Below, piece after piece: positions 42,411 to 51,295 of a stretch of DNA of 64,000 bases (position 1 is the first letter of the stretch; each line of letters opens with the position of its first letter). A program made the translations under genes and the position numbers. The notes under the pieces are model-generated. The model was given only the letters and a program-made list of their open reading frames with translations. It searched no databases and was not told where the DNA came from. The DNA comes from Phytohabitans sp036906915 (GTDB taxonomy: Bacteria > Actinomycetota > Actinomycetes > Mycobacteriales > Micromonosporaceae), in the NCBI RefSeq assembly GCF_036906915.1, contig NZ_JBAKHX010000013.1:71363-135362 (forward strand), given 5' to 3'.

Positions 42411-43262
42411 TCAGAACAGGGTTGGGGGTTCGGCCGCGATGGGGTCGGGGAGCGCGTCCAGGTCTGGAACTCGGGCCCGGACCTCGTCGTGGAAGCGGCG
42501 GGCGAGCATCGGGGCGTCGGCGTTGTCCGGGGTGTGGATGAACACGGTGGGGGAGCGGCCCTCGCCGAGCCACTCGGTGACGGTCTCCACCCAGGGCTGC
42601 CAGCCCTCGACGGTCCGTTCGGTGGCGTCGCGGCCCAGGTACCGCACGATCGGGCGGTCGGTCAGCGCGACCGGCCGGCGCGGCATGCGCGGCTTCTTCG
42701 TCCAGGCGTCCCGTTCGGCGTCGCTGGTCGGCGGAGCCTGGAAGAACACGCTGGTGTCGAACGGGATCCACTCGGCGTCGACGCTCGCCAGCGCCGCTTC
42801 GAGGAGCCGGGTGGCGCGGGGGTCGTCGAAGAAGTCACGGTGGCGCACCTCGACGGCGTACCGGTGGGAGGCGGGCAGCCGGCGCAGAAAGCCGGCCAGG
42901 GCCGCGACGTCGCCGGGAGCGAACGACCCGGGCAACTGCAACCAGAGGGCATGAGCGCGGGGGCCGAGCGGCTCGATCGCGTACAGGAACTCGCGAAGCT
43001 CCTCGTCGGCGCCGCTGAGGCGGCGTTCGTGCGTGATGGTCTTGGGCAGCTTGACGACGAGCCGGAAGGTGGGGTCGGTCTGCCTCGCCCACGAGGCCAC
43101 CGTGCTCCTCGCCGGTGTGGCGTAGAACGTCGTGTTGCCCTCGACCGCGTTGCACCAGCTGGCGTACGCCCGGAGGCGTTCCTCGGGCGGGAGAGGGTGC
43201 GGAACGAAGCGTCCCTGCCACGGCTTGAGCGTCCACATCGCACAGCCCACATGAAGGCGCAT
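42411..43262 (-). CDS. DUF72 (YecE-like) TIM-barrel protein
   Basis: A 283-residue protein with the family start VGCAMWTLKPWQGRFVP and NAVEGNTTFYATPARSTVAS. Further on are FRLVVKLPKTITHERRL, LWLQLPGSFAP, YAVEVRHRDFFDD and VFIHTPDNADAPMLAR. DUF72 proteins adopt a TIM-barrel-like fold. A role in nucleic-acid or metal biology has been proposed but not settled. It is monocistronic, convergent with the VWA gene. Confidence 0.88.
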   Translation of the reverse strand: MRLHVGCAMWTLKPWQGRFVPHPLPPEERLRAYASWCNAVEGNTTFYATPARSTVASWARQTDPTFRLVVKLPKTITHERRLSGADEELREFLYAIEPLGPRAHALWLQLPGSFAPGDVAALAGFLRRLPASHRYAVEVRHRDFFDDPRATRLLEAALASVDAEWIPFDTSVFFQAPPTSDAERDAWTKKPRMPRRPVALTDRPIVRYLGRDATERTVEGWQPWVETVTEWLGEGRSPTVFIHTPDNADAPMLARRFHDEVRARVPDLDALPDPIAAEPPTLF

Positions 43263-43344
43263 GGTGTCGTCTTCAACCCATCATCGCTGCGTTCGCTTGG
43301 CGTAACCACCGGCTGTGGCGACCAAAACATCCTACTGTGGGTCC

Positions 43345-43716
43345 ATGGACTGGAAGATTGAATTGATCCCCGTTCCCGTCACCGACGTCGACAGGGCGAA
43401 GGCGTTCTACGAGAAGGTGGGCTTCAACGCGGACCACGACCACAAGGTGCAGGAGGGTCTGCGGTTCGTCCAGCTGACGCCGCCCGGGTCGGCCTGTTCG
43501 ATCGTGATCGGCGAGGGGATCACCGACAAGGTGCCGGGGACCCAGGAGATCCAGGTCGTGGTGGCCGATGCCGAGGCGGCGCGCAGGCAACTGCTCGACG
43601 CCGGGGTCGACGCGAGCGGAGTCGACGCGCAGCCGTGGGGCAACTTCGTGTACTTCCGCGACCCCGACGGCAACAGTTGGTCGTTGCAGGCGATCGAGTC
43701 CCGCCCCAACGGCTGA
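43345..43716 (+). CDS. Glyoxalase/bleomycin-resistance (VOC) family protein
   Basis: A 123-residue vicinal-oxygen-chelate protein with two beta-alpha-beta-beta-beta modules: ELIPVPVTDVDRAKAFYEKV near the start and NFVYFRDPDGNSWSLQAIES at the end. It probably dimerises and binds a small molecule or metal. Monocistronic, with a strong hairpin after the stop. Substrate unknown. Confidence 0.88.
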   Translation: MDWKIELIPVPVTDVDRAKAFYEKVGFNADHDHKVQEGLRFVQLTPPGSACSIVIGEGITDKVPGTQEIQVVVADAEAARRQLLDAGVDASGVDAQPWGNFVYFRDPDGNSWSLQAIESRPNG

Positions 43717-43718
43717 GA

Positions 43719-43748
43719 GCGCGCCGCGGGCCGAGACCCGCGGCGCGC
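43719..43748. terminator. Bidirectional terminator
   Basis: GCGCGCCGCGGG (43719-43730) pairs perfectly with CCCGCGGCGCGC (43737-43748) around a six-base loop. It lies between the convergent glyoxalase gene and the sugar-binding protein gene. Confidence 0.8.
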
Positions 43749-43755
43749 CACCGGG

Positions 43756-45078
43756 CTAACCCTTGACCGGGATCGCCTGCGACTTCATCGCCTGGATGGT
43801 GGAGCTCTGGGCCGACTTCAGCGCCTCGCTCAGCGTGCCCTGGCCCGACACGGCGGCCTTGAAGCCGTCGGCCGCGTCCGAGTAGGTCTTCGTCATCAGC
43901 GGACCCCACACGAAGTCCGGTGACACCTGCGTCGAGGCCTCGGCGAACACCTCGTAGATCTTCTGGCCGCCGTAGAAGTCCACGCCGGTGGTCAGCGCGG
44001 GCAGCGTGGCGCCGGACTTGCTGGCTGGGTACAGGTTCGCCTTCTGGTTGAGCAGGGTGAGCGCCTCGTCCGAGGTGTTGAGCCACAGCGCGAACTGCGC
44101 GGCCTCGTATGGGTGCTTCGAGGTCTTGAAGACGGCGGTCGACGACCCACCCCAGTTGCCGGCGGCCTTGTCGCCGGCGTTCCACTGTGGCATCGGCGCC
44201 ACCGCCCACTTGCCCGACGTGGTGGGGGCACCGGTGGCGATGGAGTTGGCGCCCCAGACGGCCGAGACCCACGTCCACGCCTGGCCGGTGTTGTAGGCGT
44301 TGTCCCACTCGGTGGTCCACGGCGGGACGGTGGAGACGAGCTTGCGGCTGATCAGGTCCTGCCAGTAGTCGGCGACCTGGGTGGTCTTCGCGTCCGAGAA
44401 GTCGACGGTCCACTGTGAACCGTCGTTGCCGAACCAGCGGCCACCGGCTTGCCACGCCAGCCCGGCGAACTGGTTGACGTCGCTCTGCGAGAAGTTCGTG
44501 ATGTACCCGCCCGCGGTCTTCACCTTCTCGGCCGCTGCGGCGTACTCCGCCCATGTCGTGGGCACGGCGATCCCCTGCTGCTTGAACAGGTCCGCGCGGT
44601 AGAACAGGGCCATCGGGCCGGCGTCCTGCGGGATTCCGTACACCGAGTCTTGGCCGCCGAAGGTGACCTGGTTCCACGTCCACTCGACGAACTTGTCCTG
44701 GGCGCCGGTGACGATGTCACAGGCCGCGAGGTTCGCCAGGCCATCCTGCACGCGGAAGCTGGGCAGCGTGTCGTACTCGATCTGGCCGAGGTCCGGGGCG
44801 TTGCCCGCCTTGAGCTGGTTGAAGAAGTTCTGGTACGTGCCGCCGTTGCCGTTCGGGCCGGTCTGCACCTTGACCTGGATGTTGGGGTTCTTGTCGTTCC
44901 AGACCTTGACGACCTCCTCGATCCCGGGGATCCAGGAGGTGAAGTTGAGCGTGACCTGTCCGGTGGAGGGCGCGCAGGCGTTGGAGGCGGTGTCACCGGA
45001 CGCGGCGTCGTCACCGCCGGAGGAGCAGCCAGCGAGAGCCAGTACTGATGTCAGGACTATTCCGACGGATCTTTTCAT
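43756..45078 (-). CDS. Sugar ABC transporter substrate-binding lipoprotein
   Basis: A 440-residue family 1 solute-binding protein. Its lipoprotein signal is MKRSVGIVLTSVLALAGCSS with lipidated Cys18. The family core reads VTLNFTSWIPGIEEVVKVWN, DLGQIEYDTLPSF, GIPQDAGPMALFYRADLF and TWVSAVWG. Preceded by AAGGAACG. Last gene of a minus-strand operon after two permeases and a GH42 galactosidase, so the likely ligand is a galactoside or galacto-oligosaccharide. No ATPase is encoded; a shared MsiK-type ATPase is assumed, as is usual in actinomycetes. Confidence 0.9.
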   Translation of the reverse strand: MKRSVGIVLTSVLALAGCSSGGDDAASGDTASNACAPSTGQVTLNFTSWIPGIEEVVKVWNDKNPNIQVKVQTGPNGNGGTYQNFFNQLKAGNAPDLGQIEYDTLPSFRVQDGLANLAACDIVTGAQDKFVEWTWNQVTFGGQDSVYGIPQDAGPMALFYRADLFKQQGIAVPTTWAEYAAAAEKVKTAGGYITNFSQSDVNQFAGLAWQAGGRWFGNDGSQWTVDFSDAKTTQVADYWQDLISRKLVSTVPPWTTEWDNAYNTGQAWTWVSAVWGANSIATGAPTTSGKWAVAPMPQWNAGDKAAGNWGGSSTAVFKTSKHPYEAAQFALWLNTSDEALTLLNQKANLYPASKSGATLPALTTGVDFYGGQKIYEVFAEASTQVSPDFVWGPLMTKTYSDAADGFKAAVSGQGTLSEALKSAQSSTIQAMKSQAIPVKG

Positions 45079-45095
45079 GGGGACGTTCCTTCCGC

Positions 45096-45220
45096 GTTTA
45101 CTTTTGGAATCTGGTAGGAGCCGTGGCGACCAACGACGGAGAGCGACCCGCTTTCCGGGTTTACTTTGGAAACTGGTAGGAGCTGTGGCGACCAACGATG
45201 GAGAGCGACCCGCTTTCCGG
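45096..45220 (-). repeat. Tandem duplication of the leader before the binding-protein gene
   Basis: Two adjacent copies of 62-63 bp (45096-45158 and 45159-45220) differ at only a few bases and one indel. Each begins GTTTACTTT and ends CGCTTTCCGG on the plus strand. A further partial GTTTACTT follows at about 45225. The copies fill the gap between the second permease and the binding-protein start. The plus-strand arrangement has no obvious hairpin, so mRNA processing or a regulatory leader is possible. Confidence 0.85.
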
Positions 45221-45226
45221 TTTGGT

Positions 45227-46072
45227 TTACTTGATGGCGCCGGTGCCGAGGCCGTTGCGCCAGAAGCGCTGCAACAGCAGGAATGCGACGATCAGCGGGG
45301 CGATCGACAGCAGCGAGCCGACGAGCACCAGCCCGCGCAGCTCCGGTAGTTGGTTCACCTGCGTGTTCCAGGTGTAGAGGCCGAGCGTGACCGGGAAGAG
45401 CCGCTCGTCGCCCAGCATGATCAGCGGTAGCAGGAAGCTGTTCCACACCGCGACGAAGTGAAACAGGAAGATGGTGACGAGACCCGGAAACATCAAGCGG
45501 CTCGATACGGTGAAGAACGTGCGCACCTCGCCGGAGCCGTCGATGCGGGCCGCCTCCAGCAGTTCGTCCGGCACGCTGGCGCCGGCGTAGATCTGGGCGA
45601 GGTAGACACCGAACGGGTTGACGATGCTCGGCAGGAACACCGACCAGAACGTGTTCGTCGCGCCGACGTAGCTGAAGATGAGAAACAGAGGCAGGGCCAA
45701 GGCTGTGGCCGGCACGAGCACCCCGCCGAGCACGACGTTGAAGAGGGTCTCCCGGCCGGGAAACCGGTACTTCGACAGCGCGTACCCGCACATGGCCGCG
45801 AGCAGCGTGCCGCACAGCGCCGCCCCGCCGGTGTACGCGATGCTGTTGCCCATCCACCGCAGGAACACGCCGTCCCGGTACGTCAACAGCTCGCGGACGT
45901 TGTCGACGAACGCGAAGTTGGCGAACCACAACGGGTTGGTGCCGGTGAACTGGGCGCGGTCCTTGGTCGCCGCGACGATCAGCCACCAGACCGGCAGCAG
46001 GATGTAGAGCGCGAACACGCCCATGACGAGCATGGCCGCGGAGCGGCTGAAGAGGCTTTCGCGAGATCTCAC
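45227..46072 (-). CDS. Sugar ABC transporter permease (MalG/LacG-like)
   Basis: A 281-residue permease with six membrane segments, starting in a short cytoplasmic tail then AAMLVMGVFALYILLPVWWL. The cytoplasmic EAA loop reads EAARIDGSGEVRTFFTVSSR. It is the second inner-membrane subunit of a CUT1-type carbohydrate importer. GTG start overlaps the stop of the first permease gene (GTGA). Confidence 0.9.
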   Translation of the reverse strand: MRSRESLFSRSAAMLVMGVFALYILLPVWWLIVAATKDRAQFTGTNPLWFANFAFVDNVRELLTYRDGVFLRWMGNSIAYTGGAALCGTLLAAMCGYALSKYRFPGRETLFNVVLGGVLVPATALALPLFLIFSYVGATNTFWSVFLPSIVNPFGVYLAQIYAGASVPDELLEAARIDGSGEVRTFFTVSSRLMFPGLVTIFLFHFVAVWNSFLLPLIMLGDERLFPVTLGLYTWNTQVNQLPELRGLVLVGSLLSIAPLIVAFLLLQRFWRNGLGTGAIK

Positions 46073-46944
46073 CGGAGCCCCTTCCGTTGGGTGAGCTTGA
46101 GAAAGCCGAACGACAGGGCGAACGTCGCGAGCGCGAGCACCACCGAGAAGGCGGCCGCCAGGTTGAAGTTCGGGATGGACGATGTGGAGTAGACGGTCAG
46201 GTTGGGGGTGTAGGTGCTGGAAACCGCGGAGCTGAAGCTGCGAAACACCTGCGGTTCGGCGAGCAGCTGCAGCGTGCCGATGATGGAGAACACGGTGGTC
46301 AGCACCAGCGCCGGCATCACCAGGGGAATCTTTATCGACCAGGCGATCCGCACCGGTCCCGCGCCGTCGAGCCGCGCGGCCTCGTAGATCTCCGTCGGGA
46401 TCGACAGCAGGTACGAGTAGATGATGATCATGTTGTATCCGACGTAGACCCACGTCACGACGTTCGCCATCGCCCACAGCACTATGTCGGCCGAGAGCAG
46501 GTCGACGCTCTTGGTCACCGTCGTGAACGGCGACAGGTTCGGCGAGTAGAGGAAGCCCCACATGATGGCCGCGACCACGCCGGGGACCGCGTACGGCATG
46601 AAGAAGGCCAACCGGAAGAACCGTCCGGCCTTCACCAGGCCCGAGTCGAGCAGGAGAGCGGTCAGCAGGGCCAGCCCCAGCATCACCGGCACCTGCACGA
46701 CGCCGAACAGCAGCACCCGGCCGATCGAGCGCCAGAACGGCCCGTCGGAGAAGACGTATCCGTACTGGGTCAGCCCGCCGAAGACCTCCCGCGCCGGACC
46801 GAACATGTCCGTCCGCTCCACGACGTACAGCGACTGGACGACGGCGTATCCGACGGGCAGGACGAAGAACAGCGCGAACAGCACCCCGAAGGGCAGCACG
46901 AAGAACGCGATGGCACCGCGATGCGCGGTCCGGCGCCGGGTCAT
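46069..46944 (-). CDS. Sugar ABC transporter permease (MalF/LacF-like)
   Basis: A 291-residue permease with six membrane segments (first AIAFFVLPFGVLFALFFVLP) and the EAA loop YEAARLDGAGPVRIAWSIKI. CUT1-type. GAGGAG precedes ATG 46944, which overlaps the galactosidase stop (ATGA). First of the two permease genes in the operon. Confidence 0.9.
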   Translation of the reverse strand: MTRRRTAHRGAIAFFVLPFGVLFALFFVLPVGYAVVQSLYVVERTDMFGPAREVFGGLTQYGYVFSDGPFWRSIGRVLLFGVVQVPVMLGLALLTALLLDSGLVKAGRFFRLAFFMPYAVPGVVAAIMWGFLYSPNLSPFTTVTKSVDLLSADIVLWAMANVVTWVYVGYNMIIIYSYLLSIPTEIYEAARLDGAGPVRIAWSIKIPLVMPALVLTTVFSIIGTLQLLAEPQVFRSFSSAVSSTYTPNLTVYSTSSIPNFNLAAAFSVVLALATFALSFGFLKLTQRKGLR

Positions 46945-48926
46945 GTCGACTCCTCGCGAACCACCCGGACCGTGCCGGAGGGGACTTGTAGTAGGCCGTC
47001 CGCCACGGCGCCGGTCACCAGTTCCTGGCCGGTCACCGCGTACTCGACGTCGCACGTGCCGTGGTTGACGATGAACAGGTAGCTGCGGCGCGCGTCGCGG
47101 CGGCGTACCACCTCGACCGAGCCGTCGCCCTCGGGTCCTAGCGGCCGCACACCGGCCGCCCGACCGGCTTCGCGCACCACGTCGCGCAACGCGTCGGGCC
47201 GCAGCTCTGTGGCGACGTACCACGCGGTCCCCGCGCCGTACGCGTTGCGCGTGACCGCCGGAACCCCGGGGAGCGGACCGTCCACGTACCGCGCCACTGG
47301 CTCCGCCGTGGTGGTGCGCAGCCGTTCGGTCCACAGTCGACACCTGCCTCCGGTGTCCAGGGTCACCTCGTCGCCCGGTGGCAGTGGCACGAACTCCTCG
47401 ACCGTCACGCCCAGCAGGTCGCGAAACGCTCCCGGGTACCCACCGAGGCGTACCCGGTCGTCCTGGTCGACGATGCCGCTGTAGAAGGTGACGAGCACGT
47501 GCCCGCCGGCCGCCACGTACGCGTCGATGGCCGCCGCCTCCTGGTCGGAGACCAGGTGCAGGCACGGCACGACGACCAGCCGGTAGCGGCTAAGGTCCGC
47601 GGTGGGCGCGACCACGTCGGTGGTCACGCCGGTCTCGCGCAAGGCGTTGTACGCCAGGTGCACCTGGTCCAGGTACCGGACGGCCTGCGACGGGCGGCTC
47701 TCCCCGTCGCACGACCACCACGATTGCCAGCTGAAGAGCAGGGCCACGTCGGTGTCGACAGTGGTTCCCGCGACCTCGTCCAGCCGGTCCAAAATCGCCG
47801 AGAGCCGCAGCACCTCCCGCCACGCCTCGGTGTCGGTACCGGCGTGCGGTACCAGCGCGGAGTGGAACTTCTCCGCGCCCTGTGCGGAGGCCCGCCATTG
47901 AAAGAAACATACCGAGTCGGCGCCCCGCGCGACGTGCGTGAGAGAGTTGCGGATCATCTCGCCGGGCGCCTTGGCCAGGTTGTGTGGCTGCCAGCTGACG
48001 GCCCCTACTGACTGCTCCATCAGGATCCACGGCCGCCCGCCGGCGAGGCCCCGGGTGAGGTCGGCGGCGAAGGCCAGCTCGGCCGTGGGCTCGTCGAGCC
48101 GGTGGTCGAGGTAGTGGTCGTTGGCGACGACGTCCACCTCGGGCGCCCACGTCCAGTAGTCCAGGTTGCGGATGTGTGCGGTGACCATGAAGTTCGTGGT
48201 GATGGGCACGGTGGTGTGCCGGCGCAGCACCTCGACCTCGTCGCGGTAGTAGTCGAGCAGCTCGTCGGAGCTGAACCGGTGGAAGTCGAGGATCTGCCCC
48301 GGGTTGCGGGCCGACAGCGCCTGCCGGGGCGGCTGCACCTCGGCCCAGTCCCCGTACCGCTGGCTCCAGAACGACGTGCCCCACCCCTCGTTCAGCGCGT
48401 CGACGGTGCCGTAGCGCTTGCGCAGCCAGCGGCGGAACGCTTCGGCGGTCTCCTCGTCGTAGCAGTGGGCGTTGTGGCAACCCAGCTCGTTCGAGACGTG
48501 CCAAAGCGCGATGGCCGGGTGCTGCCCGTAGCGCCGCGCCACCTGCTCGACGAGCGCCAACGCCCGTCGCCGGAAGACCGGCGAGCTGGGACACCACGCC
48601 TGGCGGCCGCCGGGGTACCGCCTGGTGCCGTCGGGCGCGGTCGGCAGGATCTCGGGATGCAGCGTGGACAGCCACGGCGGCGGCGACGCGGTACCGGTAC
48701 CTAGGTTGATCTTGATGTCGTGCTCGTGCAGCAGCGCGACGATGCGGTCGAGCCCGTCGAAGTCGTACTCACCCGGGCGGGGTTCGAGGTATGACCAGCC
48801 GAAGATGTTGATGGCGACGAGGTCGATGCCCGCCTGCCGCATCAGGCGGACGTCCTCCCGCCAGACGGCGGGTGACCACTGCTCCGGGTTGTAGTCGCAG
48901 CCGAGGCCGATGCCGGCAACGGGCAT
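46941..48926 (-). CDS. GH42 beta-galactosidase
   Basis: A 661-residue glycoside hydrolase family 42 enzyme. It starts IGLGCDYNPEQWSPAVWRED, with the acid/base Glu147 in WHVSNELGCHNAHCYD and nucleophile Glu304 in ILMEQSVGAVSW. A trimerisation domain (about 400-590) and a small C-terminal beta domain follow. Cys110-, 150- and 155-region residues resemble the Zn cluster of thermophilic GH42. No signal peptide, so it cleaves galactosides after uptake. AGGAGG before ATG 48926. First gene of the operon, behind two LacI operators. Confidence 0.93.
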   Translation of the reverse strand: MPVAGIGLGCDYNPEQWSPAVWREDVRLMRQAGIDLVAINIFGWSYLEPRPGEYDFDGLDRIVALLHEHDIKINLGTGTASPPPWLSTLHPEILPTAPDGTRRYPGGRQAWCPSSPVFRRRALALVEQVARRYGQHPAIALWHVSNELGCHNAHCYDEETAEAFRRWLRKRYGTVDALNEGWGTSFWSQRYGDWAEVQPPRQALSARNPGQILDFHRFSSDELLDYYRDEVEVLRRHTTVPITTNFMVTAHIRNLDYWTWAPEVDVVANDHYLDHRLDEPTAELAFAADLTRGLAGGRPWILMEQSVGAVSWQPHNLAKAPGEMIRNSLTHVARGADSVCFFQWRASAQGAEKFHSALVPHAGTDTEAWREVLRLSAILDRLDEVAGTTVDTDVALLFSWQSWWSCDGESRPSQAVRYLDQVHLAYNALRETGVTTDVVAPTADLSRYRLVVVPCLHLVSDQEAAAIDAYVAAGGHVLVTFYSGIVDQDDRVRLGGYPGAFRDLLGVTVEEFVPLPPGDEVTLDTGGRCRLWTERLRTTTAEPVARYVDGPLPGVPAVTRNAYGAGTAWYVATELRPDALRDVVREAGRAAGVRPLGPEGDGSVEVVRRRDARRSYLFIVNHGTCDVEYAVTGQELVTGAVADGLLQVPSGTVRVVREEST

Positions 48927-48942
48927 GGGCTCCTCCTAGTGC

Positions 48943-48968
48943 GGCATGTGTGCACGTGCACACATGCC
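48943..48968. promoter_or_regulatory. LacI-family operator O1 (26-bp perfect palindrome)
   Basis: The core TGTGTGCACGTGCACACA sits inside a palindrome perfect over 26 bases, centred at 48955/48956. It lies 17 bases upstream of the galactosidase start and overlaps a possible -10 region of the minus-strand promoter. The central CG dyad is typical of LacI/GalR operators. Confidence 0.85.
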
Positions 48969-48992
48969 CCTGTGTTTCGTCAGTATCAAGAA

Positions 48993-49010
48993 TGTGTGAA
49001 CGTGCACACA
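48993..49010. promoter_or_regulatory. LacI-family operator O2 (imperfect copy)
   Basis: TGTGTGAACGTGCACACA matches the O1 core except for one base (A for C), which breaks one symmetric pair. Its centre is 46 bp from that of O1, about 4.4 helical turns, a spacing that could allow a DNA loop. It sits between the galactosidase operon and the LacI gene, so the repressor probably controls both. Confidence 0.75.
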
Positions 49011-49059
49011 CTAAGTACAGCGGCTCGCCCCGGTCAAGAGCTGGGGCTACAGTGACGGC

Positions 49060-50082
49060 GTGAAACGGCGGAAGGGGGCGTCGCGGCGGGCGACCGTGCA
49101 CGACGTCGCGGCCGTCGCCGGCGTCTCACGCGGCACCGTCAGCCGGGTCCTCAACGGCGGGTACGTCTCCGCCGCCGCCCGGGCGGCGATCGAGGCGGCC
49201 ATCGCCGAGGTCGGCTACGTGCCCAACACCGCCGCGCGCAACCTCGTCATGCAGCGCTCCCAGGCCGTGGCCTTCCTCGTACTCGAACCACCAAGCCTGA
49301 TCCTCGAAGACCCGAACATCGGCGCCATCATGCTCGGCGCCAACGCCGTCCTGTCGTCGGCCGACTACCAGCTCGTCAACCTGGTCGTCGACTCGGTGCG
49401 CGACACCGAGCGCATCACCAAGTACCTCAGCGGAGGGTTCGTCGACGGCGCCGTCATCGTGTCGGCCCGGGCGAACGACCCGATCACCCGTGTCGTGACG
49501 GACCTGGCGCTGCCGGCCACGTTCGTCGGCCACCCGCCCGATCTTGAACAGGGCATCCCGTTCATCGGCATCGACAACGTCGGCTCCGCGCGGGCCATCA
49601 CCGAGCGGCTGGCCGCGACCGGCCGCAAGCGGATCGGCATGATCGCGGCCGCCGTCGACCGCGACTCCGGCGCCGACCGGCTCACCGGTTTCCGGCAGGC
49701 GCTCGGGCGCCGGTTCAAGCCCGACCTCGTCGCTCACGTGCCGTTCTACGACTACGCCTCCGGCATGGAAGGCATGCGGCTGCTGCTCGAGCGGGAGCCG
49801 CGCCTCGACGGCGTCTTCGCCGCCTCGGACGCGGTCGCCGCCGGCGCCATGCAGGTGCTGCGTGAGGCCGGCCGGGCGGTGCCGGGCGACGTGGGTGTCG
49901 TCGGCTTCGACGACAGCCCGTGGGCGCAGCGCACCGACCCGTCTCTGTCCACTGTGCACCAGCCAGCCAAGAAGATCGGAGCCCAGGCGGCGGACCTGGT
50001 GCTGCAGCAGCTGATGGGGAAGGCGCCGGAAACCGGCGGCATCTTCCTGCCTACGCCCATCGTGTGGCGCGGCTCCGCCTGA
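49060..50082 (+). CDS. LacI family transcriptional repressor
   Basis: A 340-residue LacI/GalR regulator. The headpiece reads TVHDVAAVAGVSRGTVSRVL (about 12-31), with a hinge near YVPNTAARNLV and a periplasmic-binding-type effector domain ending VDTVHQP-like LSTVHQPAKKIGAQAADLVL. Divergent from the GH42 operon, with two operators between. Expected inducer: a galactoside. GTG 49060 gives the usual basic start (MKRRKGASRR). Confidence 0.92.
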   Translation: MKRRKGASRRATVHDVAAVAGVSRGTVSRVLNGGYVSAAARAAIEAAIAEVGYVPNTAARNLVMQRSQAVAFLVLEPPSLILEDPNIGAIMLGANAVLSSADYQLVNLVVDSVRDTERITKYLSGGFVDGAVIVSARANDPITRVVTDLALPATFVGHPPDLEQGIPFIGIDNVGSARAITERLAATGRKRIGMIAAAVDRDSGADRLTGFRQALGRRFKPDLVAHVPFYDYASGMEGMRLLLEREPRLDGVFAASDAVAAGAMQVLREAGRAVPGDVGVVGFDDSPWAQRTDPSLSTVHQPAKKIGAQAADLVLQQLMGKAPETGGIFLPTPIVWRGSA

Positions 50083-50246
50083 CCGCGGCCTGGTGCCGCT
50101 CTGAGCCAGACTGAGCCAAGTTGGGGGCACGGCGACCGGGCTCGCACGCCCAGCGAGCCGGTGGGCGGCGCCGCCCCGCTGGAGAAGCAGGAGCCGGAGA
50201 CCGACCCGGCCGCCCGGCTGTAAGCGCACGACCGGAGAAGCAGCAG

Positions 50247-50281
50247 AACGACGGCCGGCGCCACGCGGCCGGGCCGTCGTT
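50247..50281. terminator. Terminator between LacI and arginase-family genes
   Basis: AACGACGGCC (50247-50256) pairs with GGCCGTCGTT (50272-50281), enclosing a GC-rich inner part that can fold further. It serves both convergent genes. The 160 bases before it end with a frame reading EKQEPETDPAARL, possibly a gene tail. Confidence 0.7.
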
Positions 50282-50284
50282 CGA

Positions 50285-51112
50285 TCAGGTGTTCGCGGCC
50301 AGCAGCGCGGCGGCGAGCTCGGCGAGAACTTCGCGGTCCCTGGGCTGGTCCGGCTCGTACTCGGCGACACACAACCCGGCGAGGGTGAAGCGAGCGGTGA
50401 GCGCCCGCACCGCCGCGACGAGCTGGTCGAGCGTCGACCCCTCAGGCTCGGGCGTGCCGACCGAGCCGAACACGCCCGGATCCAGCACGTCGAGGTCGAT
50501 GTGGATATAGACGGCATCGGCGCCCGTGGCCGCGACCTCGTCAGCCACCGCGGCCGGATCGGCGAGCCCCGCCACCGGCACGTGCCGGATCGCGTGCTCG
50601 TCGACGAACGCTCGCTCGGCCGGGTCGAGCGCGCGCACACCCGCCAGCACCACCTGGTCGGGGCGCAGCGTACGGGTTGGGGCCAGCTCGGGTGGGCCGT
50701 CGCCGAGCAGGGTGCGCAGCACCATCCCGTGGAACGCGCCGGACGGCGACGAGACCGGTGTATTGAGGTCGCCGTGCGCGTCGAACCACACCACCGCGAC
50801 CCGGTCGCCGTACGTGGCCAGTGCCGCCTCGATGGGCGCCAGATCGACCGCGCAGTCGCCGCCAACCGTGATGACGGTCGGCCCGAGCGCGCGAGCACGG
50901 GCGGCCCGGATCGCTTTCAGGTTGGCCACGAGCGTGTCGAGAGCGGCAACCCCGTCGCGGGCCTCGGTGGGCTGGCCGTCCGTGGCGGCGCGTAGCCGCT
51001 CACCGGTCGCGAAGAAGTCGGCCAGCTCCGCCGCGCCCTGCCGCAACCGGTAGGCGGTGCGCGACCCCGACGCCTGCCACTGCGGTACCTCCACGACCGT
51101 CACGCTCTGCAT
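50285..51112 (-). CDS. Arginase/agmatinase-fold protein with GGDC motif
   Basis: A 275-residue ureohydrolase-fold protein. Two Mn motifs are intact: DAHGDLNTP (Asp111, His113, Asp115) and HIDLDVLDP. The first motif, normally GGDHS with a metal-binding His, reads VGGDCAVDL (Cys87). Cys could ligate a metal or the enzyme could be mononuclear or altered in substrate. Monocistronic, so no pathway hint. It may act on a guanidino or amide substrate; arginase proper is unlikely. Confidence 0.8.
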   Translation of the reverse strand: MQSVTVVEVPQWQASGSRTAYRLRQGAAELADFFATGERLRAATDGQPTEARDGVAALDTLVANLKAIRAARARALGPTVITVGGDCAVDLAPIEAALATYGDRVAVVWFDAHGDLNTPVSSPSGAFHGMVLRTLLGDGPPELAPTRTLRPDQVVLAGVRALDPAERAFVDEHAIRHVPVAGLADPAAVADEVAATGADAVYIHIDLDVLDPGVFGSVGTPEPEGSTLDQLVAAVRALTARFTLAGLCVAEYEPDQPRDREVLAELAAALLAANT

Positions 51113-51295
51113 GATCAGATTTTAGGGCCATCCCGGGCCTACGCCGCCAAGTCTTGACATCGACGTCTGTTGTTGGTTGGCTACCGAAACATCGTTGATG
51201 TCCCTGTTTGCCGCCGCTGGCGCGGTCGGGCAACGGGGCGCCATTTCCCGCGTCCTCCGGGCGGCGCGCGGGTTCTCGTGAAGGGAAACCGCGAC

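Noticed and set aside
50125..50224. Frame ending EKQEPETDPAARL after the LacI gene
   Set aside because: Protein-like tail but no start, no upstream part and no family; too short to annotate.
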